From assembly GCA_946414465.1 (NCBI GenBank), contig CAMKOP010000009.1, positions 1 through 33,778 of the forward strand: DNA of 33,778 nucleotides, in the 5' to 3' direction. Positions within the stretch are counted from its first letter, which is position 1. Each line of letters starts with the position of its first letter. Below, piece after piece: positions 23,071-31,090 of the stretch. Below the pieces are notes generated by a model. The model was given only the letters and a program-made list of their open reading frames with translations. It made no database searches and was not told the origin of the DNA. A program made the position numbers and the translations under genes. The stretch comes from an uncultured Candidatus Saccharibacteria bacterium (GTDB lineage Bacteria; Patescibacteriota; Saccharimonadia; Saccharimonadales; Saccharimonadaceae).

Positions 23071-23103
23071 ATGAATTGGCACTCACTACCAATTCATTTT
23101 TTA
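23071..23103. terminator. Bidirectional terminator between aspS and tRNA-Arg
   Basis: ATGAATTGG pairs with CCAATTCAT, followed by TTTTTTATA on the plus strand and by ATTTTTGTTT on the minus strand. It ends aspS and the convergent tRNA-Arg(UCU). Confidence 0.9.
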
Positions 23104-23113
23104 TACTAAATTA

Positions 23114-23188
23114 TGGTAGGGCCAGTAGGAATCGAACCTACATTGTATCCTTAGAGGGGATATGTCCTATCCGTTGAACGATGGCCCC
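23114..23188 (-). tRNA. tRNA-Arg (anticodon UCU)
   Basis: Acceptor GGGGCCA pairs with TGGCCCT (first pair G-U), then discriminator A and encoded CCA. The anticodon stem TATCC/GGATA encloses CCTCTAA (TCT). The T arm is GTAGG-TTCGATT-CCTAC. Upstream on the minus strand is TTGCGA-N17-TATAAT. No tail copy is seen behind this tRNA. Confidence 0.95.
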
Positions 23189-23208
23189 TTCAATACGAAT
23201 ATTATACC

Positions 23209-23958
23209 TTATTTCTCAGGTTTTCGCAATTTGTAATAGATTGATGGAGCAAATCTTATCGGCGCTAATGCCTTCTGTGCCTTATCCTCCATCTTCACTA
23301 AATTCTTCGTGCCAAACAATTTTTTCAATCCTCTACTTCTAAAATTAGAAACTGACAATACCTTTTCAGTCTTAAATCCAGTCTTATCAAAAATTTCTTC
23401 CACATATTTTGGATGATAATTATAAAATCCATCCTTACTAATTTCCTTGTAATTTGCCACTGACTTATCAAAAGGATTAACTTTGCTCTGCCTTGTTGCA
23501 TATCGTACCATCTTTGGCAAAGTTCGTTTATTCGCTACTTCTATCACCGCTACGCCGCCAGGCTTCAACACACGATACAATTCAGCCATCGCCTTATCCA
23601 TTTTTTTCAAGTGATGCGTAACTCGCACCATCATCAAACCATCCAACTCACCATCCTTAAATGGCAACTCATAAATATCACCAGCCCTAGTCTCAATCTT
23701 ATCACCATAAATTTCTTTCGCTTGTTTCAATTCCGACTTTGAATAATCAAAAATGATAACTTTATGCGCTCTCTTTAAATATTCATTCGCAAGTCGTCCA
23801 TATCCACCACCAATATCTGCAAATTTTTCCATCCTCTTAGGCAACAATTTACGGATCGCCATTCGATCAGCTTGATCTTCATATTCACGATCCACGTCTT
23901 CCCAAAATTCTTTTTTATAATCATAACCATTATAGTCAGAAATAACTTTTTCACTCAT
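23209..23958 (-). CDS. Class I SAM-dependent methyltransferase
   Basis: A 249-aa Rossmann-fold methyltransferase (Methyltransf_11/UbiE type). Motif I is ADIGGGYGRLANE, the acidic residue after strand 2 is in VIIFDYSKSEL, motif II-like AGDIYELPFKDGELDG follows, and post-motifs are LYRVLKPGGVAVIEV. The C-terminus has a basic helix-rich region (about 200-249) not typical of small-molecule enzymes. The substrate is unknown; a lipid, quinone or cell-envelope compound is possible. TATAAT (23966-23971, in TGGTATAAT) ends 7 nt before the ATG. Confidence 0.85.
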   Translation of the reverse strand: MSEKVISDYNGYDYKKEFWEDVDREYEDQADRMAIRKLLPKRMEKFADIGGGYGRLANEYLKRAHKVIIFDYSKSELKQAKEIYGDKIETRAGDIYELPFKDGELDGLMMVRVTHHLKKMDKAMAELYRVLKPGGVAVIEVANKRTLPKMVRYATRQSKVNPFDKSVANYKEISKDGFYNYHPKYVEEIFDKTGFKTEKVLSVSNFRSRGLKKLFGTKNLVKMEDKAQKALAPIRFAPSIYYKLRKPEK

Positions 23959-23978
23959 ACGCTATATTATACCATAAT

Positions 23979-25601
23979 TTATATTACACGCGAGATTTCT
24001 TCTAAAGTCGTATCGCCACGTAGCACCGCCAACACGCCCTTTTGCTCCAAAGTTAGCATTCCATTTTGCTTAGCCACCTTTTCGATCGCATCAGTATTAA
24101 TATCTTCCACATCCCCACGAATAAACGCCTGTATATCCTCTGAAACCACCAATTGCTCCATAATCACTGTCCGACCATCATAGCCAAACGGGTACTCTTC
24201 AGTTTCCACCGGATCAAACAAAAGTGGTGCTTCCAAATCAAAATCACTCAAAGTATCCGCTGGCACCCCTTCCAACACTTTACGTATATACTTAATTTCT
24301 GCCTCGTCTGCTGGTCTTTGCTTTTTGGAACTAGCTAGTTTACGCACCAATCTCTGTGCTATGACTAAACGAATCGATGATGAAAAAATCGGATTCACGC
24401 CAATGAGATCAATCATCCTCGAAAACGCTGCAGATGTCGAATTGGCATGAAAAGATGAAAGCACCAAATGCCCTGTAATTGAAGCCTGAATTGCTGTCTT
24501 AGCCGTATCTGAATCACGAATCTCACCCACCATCACTACATCTGGATCCAAACGAAGCACCGATCTCAGTCCCTCTGCAAACGAACCACCCGCATTAGTA
24601 TTAATCGGAATTTGTGAAATCCCAGTAATTCCATATTCAATCGGATCTTCCAAAGTAATAATCTTTCTATCTGTCGTGTTCAACGCATTAAGCATCGAAT
24701 AAAGCGTAGTTGATTTACCCGAGCCTGTCGGACCTACCATTAATACCAGTCCCCTTGGATGCGATATCACTTCATTGATTTCAGTTCGCTCCTCTTCCGA
24801 CAAACCAAGCAAATCTAAATTCAAAAGTGACTCATCAAAATTAAATAATCTCAATACTGCATCCTGACCATACATCGTCGGAATTGTTTCCACACGAATA
24901 TTCAAAAGATGTGTTGTTCCATCCCGTGTTATTTCCTTCTGCATATGTCCAGATTGTGGTTTATTAGAAGCTGTCGAAACGTTCGCACGTGAACTCAGCT
25001 CACCCATAAAAATTCGATATCTATCTCTATCAATTGTTGCCACTGGGTGCAAAATTCCATCCACCCGCATCCGGATTCTTATTTCATTTCGCAAATTTTC
25101 AATATGAATATCCGAAGCAGTTAGTTTATCCGCCTGATCAATCAAAAAGTCAAAAACCTTTTCAGTTGACACTGTCGCCAAAGTTCGCGAAACCGAAGCT
25201 ATTGTTTCTGAATCACCTTCACCCGCAATTTTAATATCATCATAATGCACTACCTTCGGCGGATCGTATCTCAACATGAATACCTTATACGCCGAATTTG
25301 AAATCAAGAAAAAATCCACTCTTTCACCTTCATCGGTATATTCTTTCTGCATCTTATTAATCAAAGAACGCGGCGTTTGACTCGTCACCATAAATTGATA
25401 GTGCTCTTCGCCACCGCCTTTTTGCAATGGAATAATAAAATCCTGATGCATCTGCTGCTTTTCAAGCAAATCCGGCACCAATGGTATTTCATCCTCAAAA
25501 TCTCTCGTATCAAGATATGGCAAACCCAGAATCCGCGCCCGACCCGCCGTGGCCTGTTCTTCGTTCTCGCGCCTCTTTAACTGCAATTCTTCTTCATTCA
25601 T
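23979..25601 (-). CDS. pilB: Type IV pilus assembly ATPase PilB/GspE
   Basis: A 540-aa secretion ATPase that powers pilus extension. A short N-terminal domain (about 1-130) precedes the catalytic core: Walker A GPTGSGKSTT (about 288-297), the Asp box ITLEDPIEYGITGISQIPIN, Walker B region DPDVVMVGEIRD and the His box GHLVLSSFHANS. The tetracysteine zinc motif found in many PilB/GspE proteins is absent. The Met at 25601 follows TATAAT (25608-25613, in TGCTATAAT) by 6 nt; the longer frame adds ten residues through the promoter. It is divergent from the ClpC-like operon and works with the pseudopilins at 12060-15066. Confidence 0.95.
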   Translation of the reverse strand: MNEEELQLKRRENEEQATAGRARILGLPYLDTRDFEDEIPLVPDLLEKQQMHQDFIIPLQKGGGEEHYQFMVTSQTPRSLINKMQKEYTDEGERVDFFLISNSAYKVFMLRYDPPKVVHYDDIKIAGEGDSETIASVSRTLATVSTEKVFDFLIDQADKLTASDIHIENLRNEIRIRMRVDGILHPVATIDRDRYRIFMGELSSRANVSTASNKPQSGHMQKEITRDGTTHLLNIRVETIPTMYGQDAVLRLFNFDESLLNLDLLGLSEEERTEINEVISHPRGLVLMVGPTGSGKSTTLYSMLNALNTTDRKIITLEDPIEYGITGISQIPINTNAGGSFAEGLRSVLRLDPDVVMVGEIRDSDTAKTAIQASITGHLVLSSFHANSTSAAFSRMIDLIGVNPIFSSSIRLVIAQRLVRKLASSKKQRPADEAEIKYIRKVLEGVPADTLSDFDLEAPLLFDPVETEEYPFGYDGRTVIMEQLVVSEDIQAFIRGDVEDINTDAIEKVAKQNGMLTLEQKGVLAVLRGDTTLEEISRVI

Positions 25602-25645
25602 ATTACTATTATAGCATAAGCGTCTAAGCATGATATAATATAATT

Positions 25646-26026
25646 ATGGCAATTTTTGAAATGCTTTCCTGGTGGTACGCTCACGGTTGGAATGTTTTTA
25701 TTCAAAAAAATCGACACACCTTATCAAATATAGTCGACTTCTTTTCCATGAATTCACTGATTCGTACTTTGTTCAAACCGTTCCGTCAAATTTCTGCCGA
25801 AACCGCCAGCGCAGATTCCTCTCTCGAACTCAAAATGCACATGTTCTTAGACAGACTTATCTCACGCTTCATTGGATTCTTCTCACGACTTTTTCTTTTA
25901 ATCGCTGGCACTATCATCATTATTACTGGCGCTATCTGTAGTTTAGCTCTCGTCTTGCTCTGGCCAATCGTACCACTCATTCCAATCGCTGGCATTATAC
26001 TTACAGTTGCAGGAGTTGTCCTATGA
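25646..26026 (+). CDS. Small membrane protein coupled to the ClpC-like gene
   Basis: A 126-aa protein with an amphipathic N-terminal half (about 1-70) and two hydrophobic helices (about 75-100 and 103-126). No family is recognised. TATAAT (25634-25639, in TGATATAAT) ends 6 nt before the ATG. Its TGA overlaps the start of the AAA+ gene by 4 bp, and an AGGAG in its last codons serves that start. Tight coupling suggests the two form a membrane complex. Confidence 0.8.
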   Translation: MAIFEMLSWWYAHGWNVFIQKNRHTLSNIVDFFSMNSLIRTLFKPFRQISAETASADSSLELKMHMFLDRLISRFIGFFSRLFLLIAGTIIIITGAICSLALVLLWPIVPLIPIAGIILTVAGVVL

Positions 26027-28407
26027 ATAATTCTTTTGATTCACATAATTCTCGTGTTAAAAAAGCGCACCAAAAACGCGCACTTAATACTCCTCTCATT
26101 CTAATTCTTAATTTTATTATTTTTATTGCTCTCTTAGGTGGTGGCATCGTCTTACTATTCTTTAAATATTCATTTGGCTGGACTCTAATCGGTTTTTCAG
26201 TTATTCCACTCATGATGGTTTTCTGGATCAAAAGCGATCTTGCCGAAATCCCCGTCAAACAATCTGACAACCTTACCGACCTATTGTCCGAAAACTTGCT
26301 CCTGCTCCTCAACGAAAAAACCGTCCCCACCGACTTAGTCAACATCCTTCCCAAAACTCCAGGCGGTATGTTCATCATGGCTCGTTTTGGTCTCACTATT
26401 CCAGTCTTCGAACAATTATTGAATTTCCTCCCTTCAACCATTGAGCCAATTTATAACACCGCCAAAATCATCCGTGAAAAAACCAATTCCACTGAAATAA
26501 CTGGCGCCACTCTTACCGTTGCCACTATCGAAAACATCCCTAATTACGATCAACTTTTAAACCAGCTTAAATTAAATATTACCGATTTATACCAAGGCAT
26601 TGACTGGTTTAATTATTTAAACGGCCTAGCCAAAGACAGCAAAAAACCCATCCATTCTGGTGGTATCGCTCGCGACCTTGCTTTTGGCTATACACCAACT
26701 CTTCAACATTTCGCCATCAATCTTTCCGAACGCTATACTGGTACTAGTTACAAAATTCAACAAGCTGAAAACGCTGAAATCATCCAAAAAATGATTCATA
26801 CTTTCACTCACGGCGGCCGCCAAAACGTCGCTTTAATTGGTGCGCTTGGTTCAGGTCGCTCTACTATTGTCAGTTATTTTGCCGAAACCTTGATGAACGC
26901 CGATTCCAAAATCCCAAACGATCTTAAGTTTCGCCAAATTTATTCTCTTGATGCCCCCAGTCTCATTTCCGCTGCCAAAAACCAAGGCGAGCTCGAATAC
27001 CTCATGATTAAAATCATGAATGAAATCTACTCCGCTAAAAACATTATTCTCTGCCTTGATAATGCCCATCTCTTCTTCGAAGAAGGTCCTGGTTCCATCG
27101 ACATTGCCAATCTCTTGGTCCCAATCCTAGAAGCCGGCAATATTCGTATGATTCTCATCATGGACGACCAAAAATTCCTCGAAATCTCCGCCAAAAACCC
27201 TGCCCTCGCTAATTCGCTCAATAAAATAATGGTCAATCCTAGCAACAAAGAAGAAACTATCAAAATCCTCATGGATCAAGTCCCTTACTTCGAAGCTCAA
27301 AAAAATGTCATTTACACCTATCGCGCTCTCACCGAAGCCTATCGCCTCAGTGAACAATACATTCACGATATTGAAATGCCAGCCAAAGCCAGATTACTCC
27401 TAGAATCAGCCGCAGCTCACGCCCAAAACGGCTTAGTCACCGCCGAGTCAGTCCAAACTGCCGTCGAAAAATCCTACGGCGTCAAAGTCAAAGTCGCAGA
27501 TAATAATGAAGACCGTGAACAGCTTCTAAATCTCGAGCAACTCATCCACGAACGCATGATCGACCAAGAAGAAGCCGTCTCTGCTATCGCTAACGCTCTC
27601 CGCCGTGCCGCCGCTGGCGTCAAAAACCAAAAACGTCCCATCGGTACTTTTCTCTTCCTTGGCCCCACTGGCGTTGGTAAAACCGAACTCGCCAAAACCT
27701 TGTCCGAAGTTTATTTCAAAGGCGAAAGCAACATCATCCGTCTCGATATGAACGAATTCGTTTCCGCCTCTGACGTCTCACGCCTTATTAAAGATGGTGC
27801 CTCTGACGCCCTCAGCCTCACTGCTCAAGTCATGAAGCAACCTTTTGCCGTCGTCTTACTCGACGAAATAGAAAAAGCCCACCCATCCGTTCTCACCACC
27901 CTCCTTCAAGTACTCGACGAAGGCATCCTTCGTGACGAGAAAAACCGCGAAATTAGCTTCCGTGACACCATTATTATCGCTACGTCAAACGCTGGTGCCA
28001 ACACCATCCGTGACAAAATCACCGCCGGTGCAAAAATCAACGATTTTAAAGATGAAATAGTCGACAACCTCATCGCCAACGGCGAATTCAAGCCTGAATT
28101 CTTGAACCGCTTCGACGAGATCTGTTTATTCAAGCCACTTAGCAAAGACGATTTAGTTCACATCCTCGATCTTATCATCGCATCCACCAACAAAACCCTT
28201 GAGCCACAAAAAATTACCGTCACCCTTACACCCGAAGCCAAACAAATTCTCATCGAAAAAGGCTACGATCCTAAAATGGGCGCTCGCCCAATGCGTCGCA
28301 TAGTCCAGAAAACCGTCGAAAACATTGTCGCCGCCGCCATCCTCTCTGGCTCTGCCGATGCCGGCTCCACCCTCACCATTACCCCATCCGAAATCAACAT
28401 AACCTAA
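26023..28407 (+). CDS. Membrane-anchored ClpC/ClpB-like AAA+ protein with degenerate first ATPase domain
   Basis: A 794-aa Hsp100-type protein. Residues 1-20 are polar and basic, and two membrane helices (about 24-48 and 50-70) replace the usual soluble entry. A Clp-N-like segment follows (about 80-200). D1 has Walker A GALGSGRST (273-281, Lys replaced by Arg279) and Walker B LCLDNAH (Asp346-Asn347, Glu replaced by Asn), so it probably does not hydrolyse ATP. D2 is canonical: GPTGVGKTE (547-555), VVLLDEIEKAH (Asp614-Glu615), then FKPEFLNRFDEI and GYDPKMGARPMRR. The VGF-type ClpP-binding loop is not evident. It probably remodels or extracts proteins at the membrane. Confidence 0.9.
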   Translation: MNNSFDSHNSRVKKAHQKRALNTPLILILNFIIFIALLGGGIVLLFFKYSFGWTLIGFSVIPLMMVFWIKSDLAEIPVKQSDNLTDLLSENLLLLLNEKTVPTDLVNILPKTPGGMFIMARFGLTIPVFEQLLNFLPSTIEPIYNTAKIIREKTNSTEITGATLTVATIENIPNYDQLLNQLKLNITDLYQGIDWFNYLNGLAKDSKKPIHSGGIARDLAFGYTPTLQHFAINLSERYTGTSYKIQQAENAEIIQKMIHTFTHGGRQNVALIGALGSGRSTIVSYFAETLMNADSKIPNDLKFRQIYSLDAPSLISAAKNQGELEYLMIKIMNEIYSAKNIILCLDNAHLFFEEGPGSIDIANLLVPILEAGNIRMILIMDDQKFLEISAKNPALANSLNKIMVNPSNKEETIKILMDQVPYFEAQKNVIYTYRALTEAYRLSEQYIHDIEMPAKARLLLESAAAHAQNGLVTAESVQTAVEKSYGVKVKVADNNEDREQLLNLEQLIHERMIDQEEAVSAIANALRRAAAGVKNQKRPIGTFLFLGPTGVGKTELAKTLSEVYFKGESNIIRLDMNEFVSASDVSRLIKDGASDALSLTAQVMKQPFAVVLLDEIEKAHPSVLTTLLQVLDEGILRDEKNREISFRDTIIIATSNAGANTIRDKITAGAKINDFKDEIVDNLIANGEFKPEFLNRFDEICLFKPLSKDDLVHILDLIIASTNKTLEPQKITVTLTPEAKQILIEKGYDPKMGARPMRRIVQKTVENIVAAAILSGSADAGSTLTITPSEINIT

Positions 28408-28480
28408 AGTTTTAAAAACATAACTCAGTTTTTAACAGAGAAACAAAAAATTATACTTTTTAGTTTCCAAAACATAATGT

Positions 28481-28500
28481 TATAATTAATTAAAAGGAGG
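28481..28500 (+). promoter_or_regulatory. Promoter and Shine-Dalgarno site of the DUF1846 gene
   Basis: TATAAT (28481-28486, in TGTTATAAT) is followed by a short leader containing AAAGGAGG (28493-28500), 10 nt before the ATG. The same extended -10 is used here with a leader, so promoter type does not by itself decide leader type. Confidence 0.75.
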
Positions 28501-28510
28501 TCAAGTTTTT

Positions 28511-29974
28511 ATGAAAAAATGTTTTGATGCAGAAAAATATCTCAAGGTTCAAAAAAGGAAAATCAAACAGCGCATCAAAATGTTTGATAAACTCTACATT
28601 GAATTTGGCGGCAAACTTATCGACGACCAACATGCCGCTCGCACTCTGCCCGGTTTTTACCCCGACCTCAAAATCAAACTCTTACAAGAATTCAAAGACG
28701 ACGCCGAAATCATCCTTTGTATCAATGCCAACGCCATTGAAAAATCCAAAATCCGCGCCGACCACATGATTTCTTATGAAACCGAAGTTCTTCGCCTCAT
28801 CGAATTCCTACGCAGTCGTGGTCTTTATGTTAGCTCAGTCGTCATTACTCTGTTCGAAGGTCAAAAGAAGGCCGTCGATTTCGCCAACCGTCTCAAAGAT
28901 TACCACGTTGCTACCTATTTCCATACCTTTACCAAAGGCTATCCGACCGATGTCGATACTATCGTATCTAAAGAAGGTTATGGAGCTAACCCTTACATCA
29001 AAACTACCAAACCGCTAGTAATTGTCTCCGCTCCTGGTCCTTGCTCTGGCAAACTCGCTACTTCCCTTTCCCAGCTTTACCACGAAAGCGTTCGCGGTGT
29101 TAATGCCGGATATGCCAAATTTGAAACCTTCCCAGTTTGGTCGCTTCCGTTAAAACACCCTGTCAATATTGCTTACGAAGCTGCCACCGCTGATCTTGCC
29201 GACAAAAACATGATTGACTATTTCCATCTCGAAAAATATGGCATCCCAGCCGTCAATTATAACCGAGATCTCGAAACTTTCCCTGTTCTCAAAGAAATCC
29301 TTCATCGCATCACTGGCAAGACTATTTATTATTCCCCAACCGACATGGGCGTCAACGTCATTGGCGAATGCATCACCGACGACAAAGCCATTCAGCGTGC
29401 CGCCAAGGATGAAATCATCAGACGTTTCTACCGTGCCGAAGTTGATCTTAAAAAAGGCGCTGTTACTCCAGAAGTCCCAGAACGAATAAAACTCTTAATG
29501 AACGAACTCGGCATCTCTGAAGACAACCGCACTGTCGCCATCAAAGCTATCGAAAAACGTCAAAGTTCCGGTAATCTACCTAGCGCCTGCATCAAAGTTG
29601 GTAAACGGTATATTACTGGTCGTAAGACCGGCTATTTATCGCCCATTTCCTCCACTTTTCTGAATACCCTAAAAACCATCAATCGTATCCCAGACGAAAT
29701 CGATCTTATCGCTCCTACTGTTTTAGAGCCAATTCTCGAAATCAAAAACAAAACCAGTAACTTTAAAGAATCCTATCTCAAACTCGGTGAAGTACTAATA
29801 GCCTTATCAATTTGTTCTACTACCAATCCACTTGTTAAAAAGACTTTAGAGAGTCTTGACAAGCTCCAAGACTCCGAACTTCACTCTACTCACATGATTT
29901 CCGATGACGAACTAGTCATCCTCTCCAATCTCGGCATCAACGCCACCTCCGGCACCGAAATCGACATCAACTAA
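28511..29974 (+). CDS. DUF1846 family protein
   Basis: A 487-aa cytoplasmic protein that I recognise as DUF1846, a conserved family of about 500 aa of uncertain function found in Firmicutes and other bacteria. Visible landmarks are the N-terminal FDAEKYLKVQKRKIKQRI and FYPDLKIKLLQ, FFTKGYPTDVDTIVS-like segment (FTKGYPTDVDTIVSKEGYG), LVIVSAPGPCSGKLATSLSQ, FPVWSLPLKHPVN and YYSPTDMGVNVIG. The SAPGPCSGK stretch may bind phosphate. Length is close to the family norm. It is SD-led and appears monocistronic; an inverted repeat at 29979-29992 lies 4 nt beyond its stop. Confidence 0.88.
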   Translation: MKKCFDAEKYLKVQKRKIKQRIKMFDKLYIEFGGKLIDDQHAARTLPGFYPDLKIKLLQEFKDDAEIILCINANAIEKSKIRADHMISYETEVLRLIEFLRSRGLYVSSVVITLFEGQKKAVDFANRLKDYHVATYFHTFTKGYPTDVDTIVSKEGYGANPYIKTTKPLVIVSAPGPCSGKLATSLSQLYHESVRGVNAGYAKFETFPVWSLPLKHPVNIAYEAATADLADKNMIDYFHLEKYGIPAVNYNRDLETFPVLKEILHRITGKTIYYSPTDMGVNVIGECITDDKAIQRAAKDEIIRRFYRAEVDLKKGAVTPEVPERIKLLMNELGISEDNRTVAIKAIEKRQSSGNLPSACIKVGKRYITGRKTGYLSPISSTFLNTLKTINRIPDEIDLIAPTVLEPILEIKNKTSNFKESYLKLGEVLIALSICSTTNPLVKKTLESLDKLQDSELHSTHMISDDELVILSNLGINATSGTEIDIN

Positions 29975-29992
29975 AAAACGCCTAGACAGGCG
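29973..29992 (-). terminator. Terminator for tRNA-Ser and its tail copy
   Basis: On the minus strand CGCCT pairs with AGGCG, followed by TTTTTT. It lies 8 nt past the tail copy at 30001, so tRNA-Ser and its downstream element are probably one transcript. Confidence 0.85.
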
Positions 29993-29998
29993 ATAAAA

Positions 29999-30078
29999 TA
30001 GCGGAAAGGACAGGATGTCCATCCATAATCCATTCCTTCAAATTACCTAAAACAGAGCAAGCTCTGTTTTAACTAATT
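29999..30078 (-). repeat. Element ending in a degenerate copy of the tRNA-Ser tail (copy C)
   Basis: Positions 30001-30016 repeat exactly 16 nt of the tRNA-Ser 3' end (30081-30096); the CCA of the copy has decayed to CTA on the minus strand. Between copy and tRNA lies a hairpin AAAACAGAG/CTCTGTTTT with loop CTTG on the tRNA strand (30049-30070), further closed by AAATTA/TAATTT. The CTTG loop matches elements A and B and has the same orientation relative to the tRNA, but the conserved CGAG and ACGCAG flanks are absent. Confidence 0.75.
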
Positions 30079-30164
30079 TGGCGGAAAGGACAGGATTCGA
30101 ACCTGCGGATGTTTCCATCTCTGGTTTTCAAGACCAGTGCCTTCAACCACTCGGCCACCTTTCC
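30079..30164 (-). tRNA. tRNA-Ser (anticodon UGA)
   Basis: An 86-nt class II tRNA with a long variable arm: acceptor GGAAAGG/CCTTTCC, discriminator G, encoded CCA, anticodon stem CTGGT/ACCAG with loop CTTGAAA (TGA), and T arm CAGG-TTCGAAT-CCTG. TGATATAAT lies 7 nt upstream on the minus strand, divergent from the 34-aa frame. Confidence 0.95.
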
Positions 30165-30210
30165 ACCTCTAATTATATCATAAACTAATAAAATATGTTA
30201 TAATATCCAC

Positions 30211-30315
30211 ATGGCAAGAAAAATCAAACTGCGACCAATTTCAAAACAGAATCGCAACAATAATCATAAACACAGCGACAAGCGCAAACATCCGCGCCTC
30301 AAAAACGGTCGCTAA
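30211..30315 (+). CDS. Very basic 34-aa peptide
   Basis: A short frame with good borders: TATAAT (30199-30204, in TGTTATAAT) ends exactly 6 nt before the ATG, the same geometry as 18 other genes here, and a 13-bp terminator overlaps the stop. The peptide (MARKIKLRPISKQ at its start) is about one third Lys/Arg plus several His and Asn, with no hydrophobic core. A ribosome-associated or RNA-binding role is a guess. It is too short for routine gene callers. Confidence 0.6.
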   Translation: MARKIKLRPISKQNRNNNHKHSDKRKHPRLKNGR

Positions 30316-30343
30316 AATAACCCCGCCTAAGCGGGGTTATTTT
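30314..30343. terminator. Bidirectional terminator
   Basis: AAAATAACCCCGC pairs perfectly with GCGGGGTTATTTT around CTAA (13 bp). It overlaps the stop codons of the 34-aa frame and of convergent yebC. Confidence 0.95.
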
Positions 30344-31043
30344 ATTCTGCATTTGTATAAACATTCGTTACATCATCAAGATCATCAATCGCCGATAATA
30401 GCTTCTCTAACTTCTCAGCGCTTTCGCCTTCAACTGGCACATAAGACGATGGCACATATTGCTGTTCTGCTGATACCACTGTTAGACCAGCATCCACCAA
30501 AGCCTGTCGCACTCTCATTAAATCTGAAGCTTCAGTAATTATTTCAATTCCATCCTCTTCTTCAGAGGCATCTTCCGCTCCAGCCTCTAACGCCGCCATC
30601 ATCGCTTCATCGCCCTTTTCCGAAATCACAATCACACCTTTACGTGCAAACTGAAACATCACGCTGCCACTATCCGCCATCCGTCCACCATTTTTATCCA
30701 AAGTATGTCGCACTTCTGGCAGAGTCCGGTTTTTATTATCTGTCGCAACTTCAATTACAATACCTACTCCACCAGGACCATATGCTTCATACACTTCTTC
30801 TATCAACGCTGCCGCCGATTTATCCGTAGCCCGTGCTATCGCACGTTCAATGTTCGCCTTCGGCATATTAGCATGCCGTGCTTTTTCAAGCACCATCGCG
30901 AGTGATGGATTCATTGCTGGATCGGCCCCTGCTCGCGCTGCAATCGCAATCTGATTGCCAATTTTCGTAAACAATGCGCCACGCTTAGCATCTACCACCG
31001 CTTTTTGGCGCTTGGTGGTAGCCCATTTACTGTGTCCTGACAT
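30342..31043 (-). CDS. yebC: YebC/PmpR family protein
   Basis: A 233-aa cytoplasmic protein of the YebC family, known as DNA-binding regulators and, from recent work on homologues, as factors that help ribosomes at proline stretches. The start MSGHSKWATTKRQKAVVDAK matches the canonical MAGHSKW. Later landmarks are YEAYGPGGVGIVIEVATDN, the Asn-Gly-Gly turn in LDKNGGRMADSGSV and the acidic C-terminal AIDDLDDVTNVYTN. Length is near the norm of about 240. TATAAT (31050-31055, in TGATATAAT) ends 6 nt before the ATG. Confidence 0.95.
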   Translation of the reverse strand: MSGHSKWATTKRQKAVVDAKRGALFTKIGNQIAIAARAGADPAMNPSLAMVLEKARHANMPKANIERAIARATDKSAAALIEEVYEAYGPGGVGIVIEVATDNKNRTLPEVRHTLDKNGGRMADSGSVMFQFARKGVIVISEKGDEAMMAALEAGAEDASEEEDGIEIITEASDLMRVRQALVDAGLTVVSAEQQYVPSSYVPVEGESAEKLEKLLSAIDDLDDVTNVYTNAE

Positions 31044-31090
31044 AACTTAATTATATCATTTTCTATCAATAAAAGCTAGCAGAGAAATAA

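Noticed and set aside
27474..28145. Antisense frames inside the ClpC-like gene
   Set aside because: They follow codon bias of the AAA+ gene on the other strand and have no promoter, ribosome site or recognisable domain.
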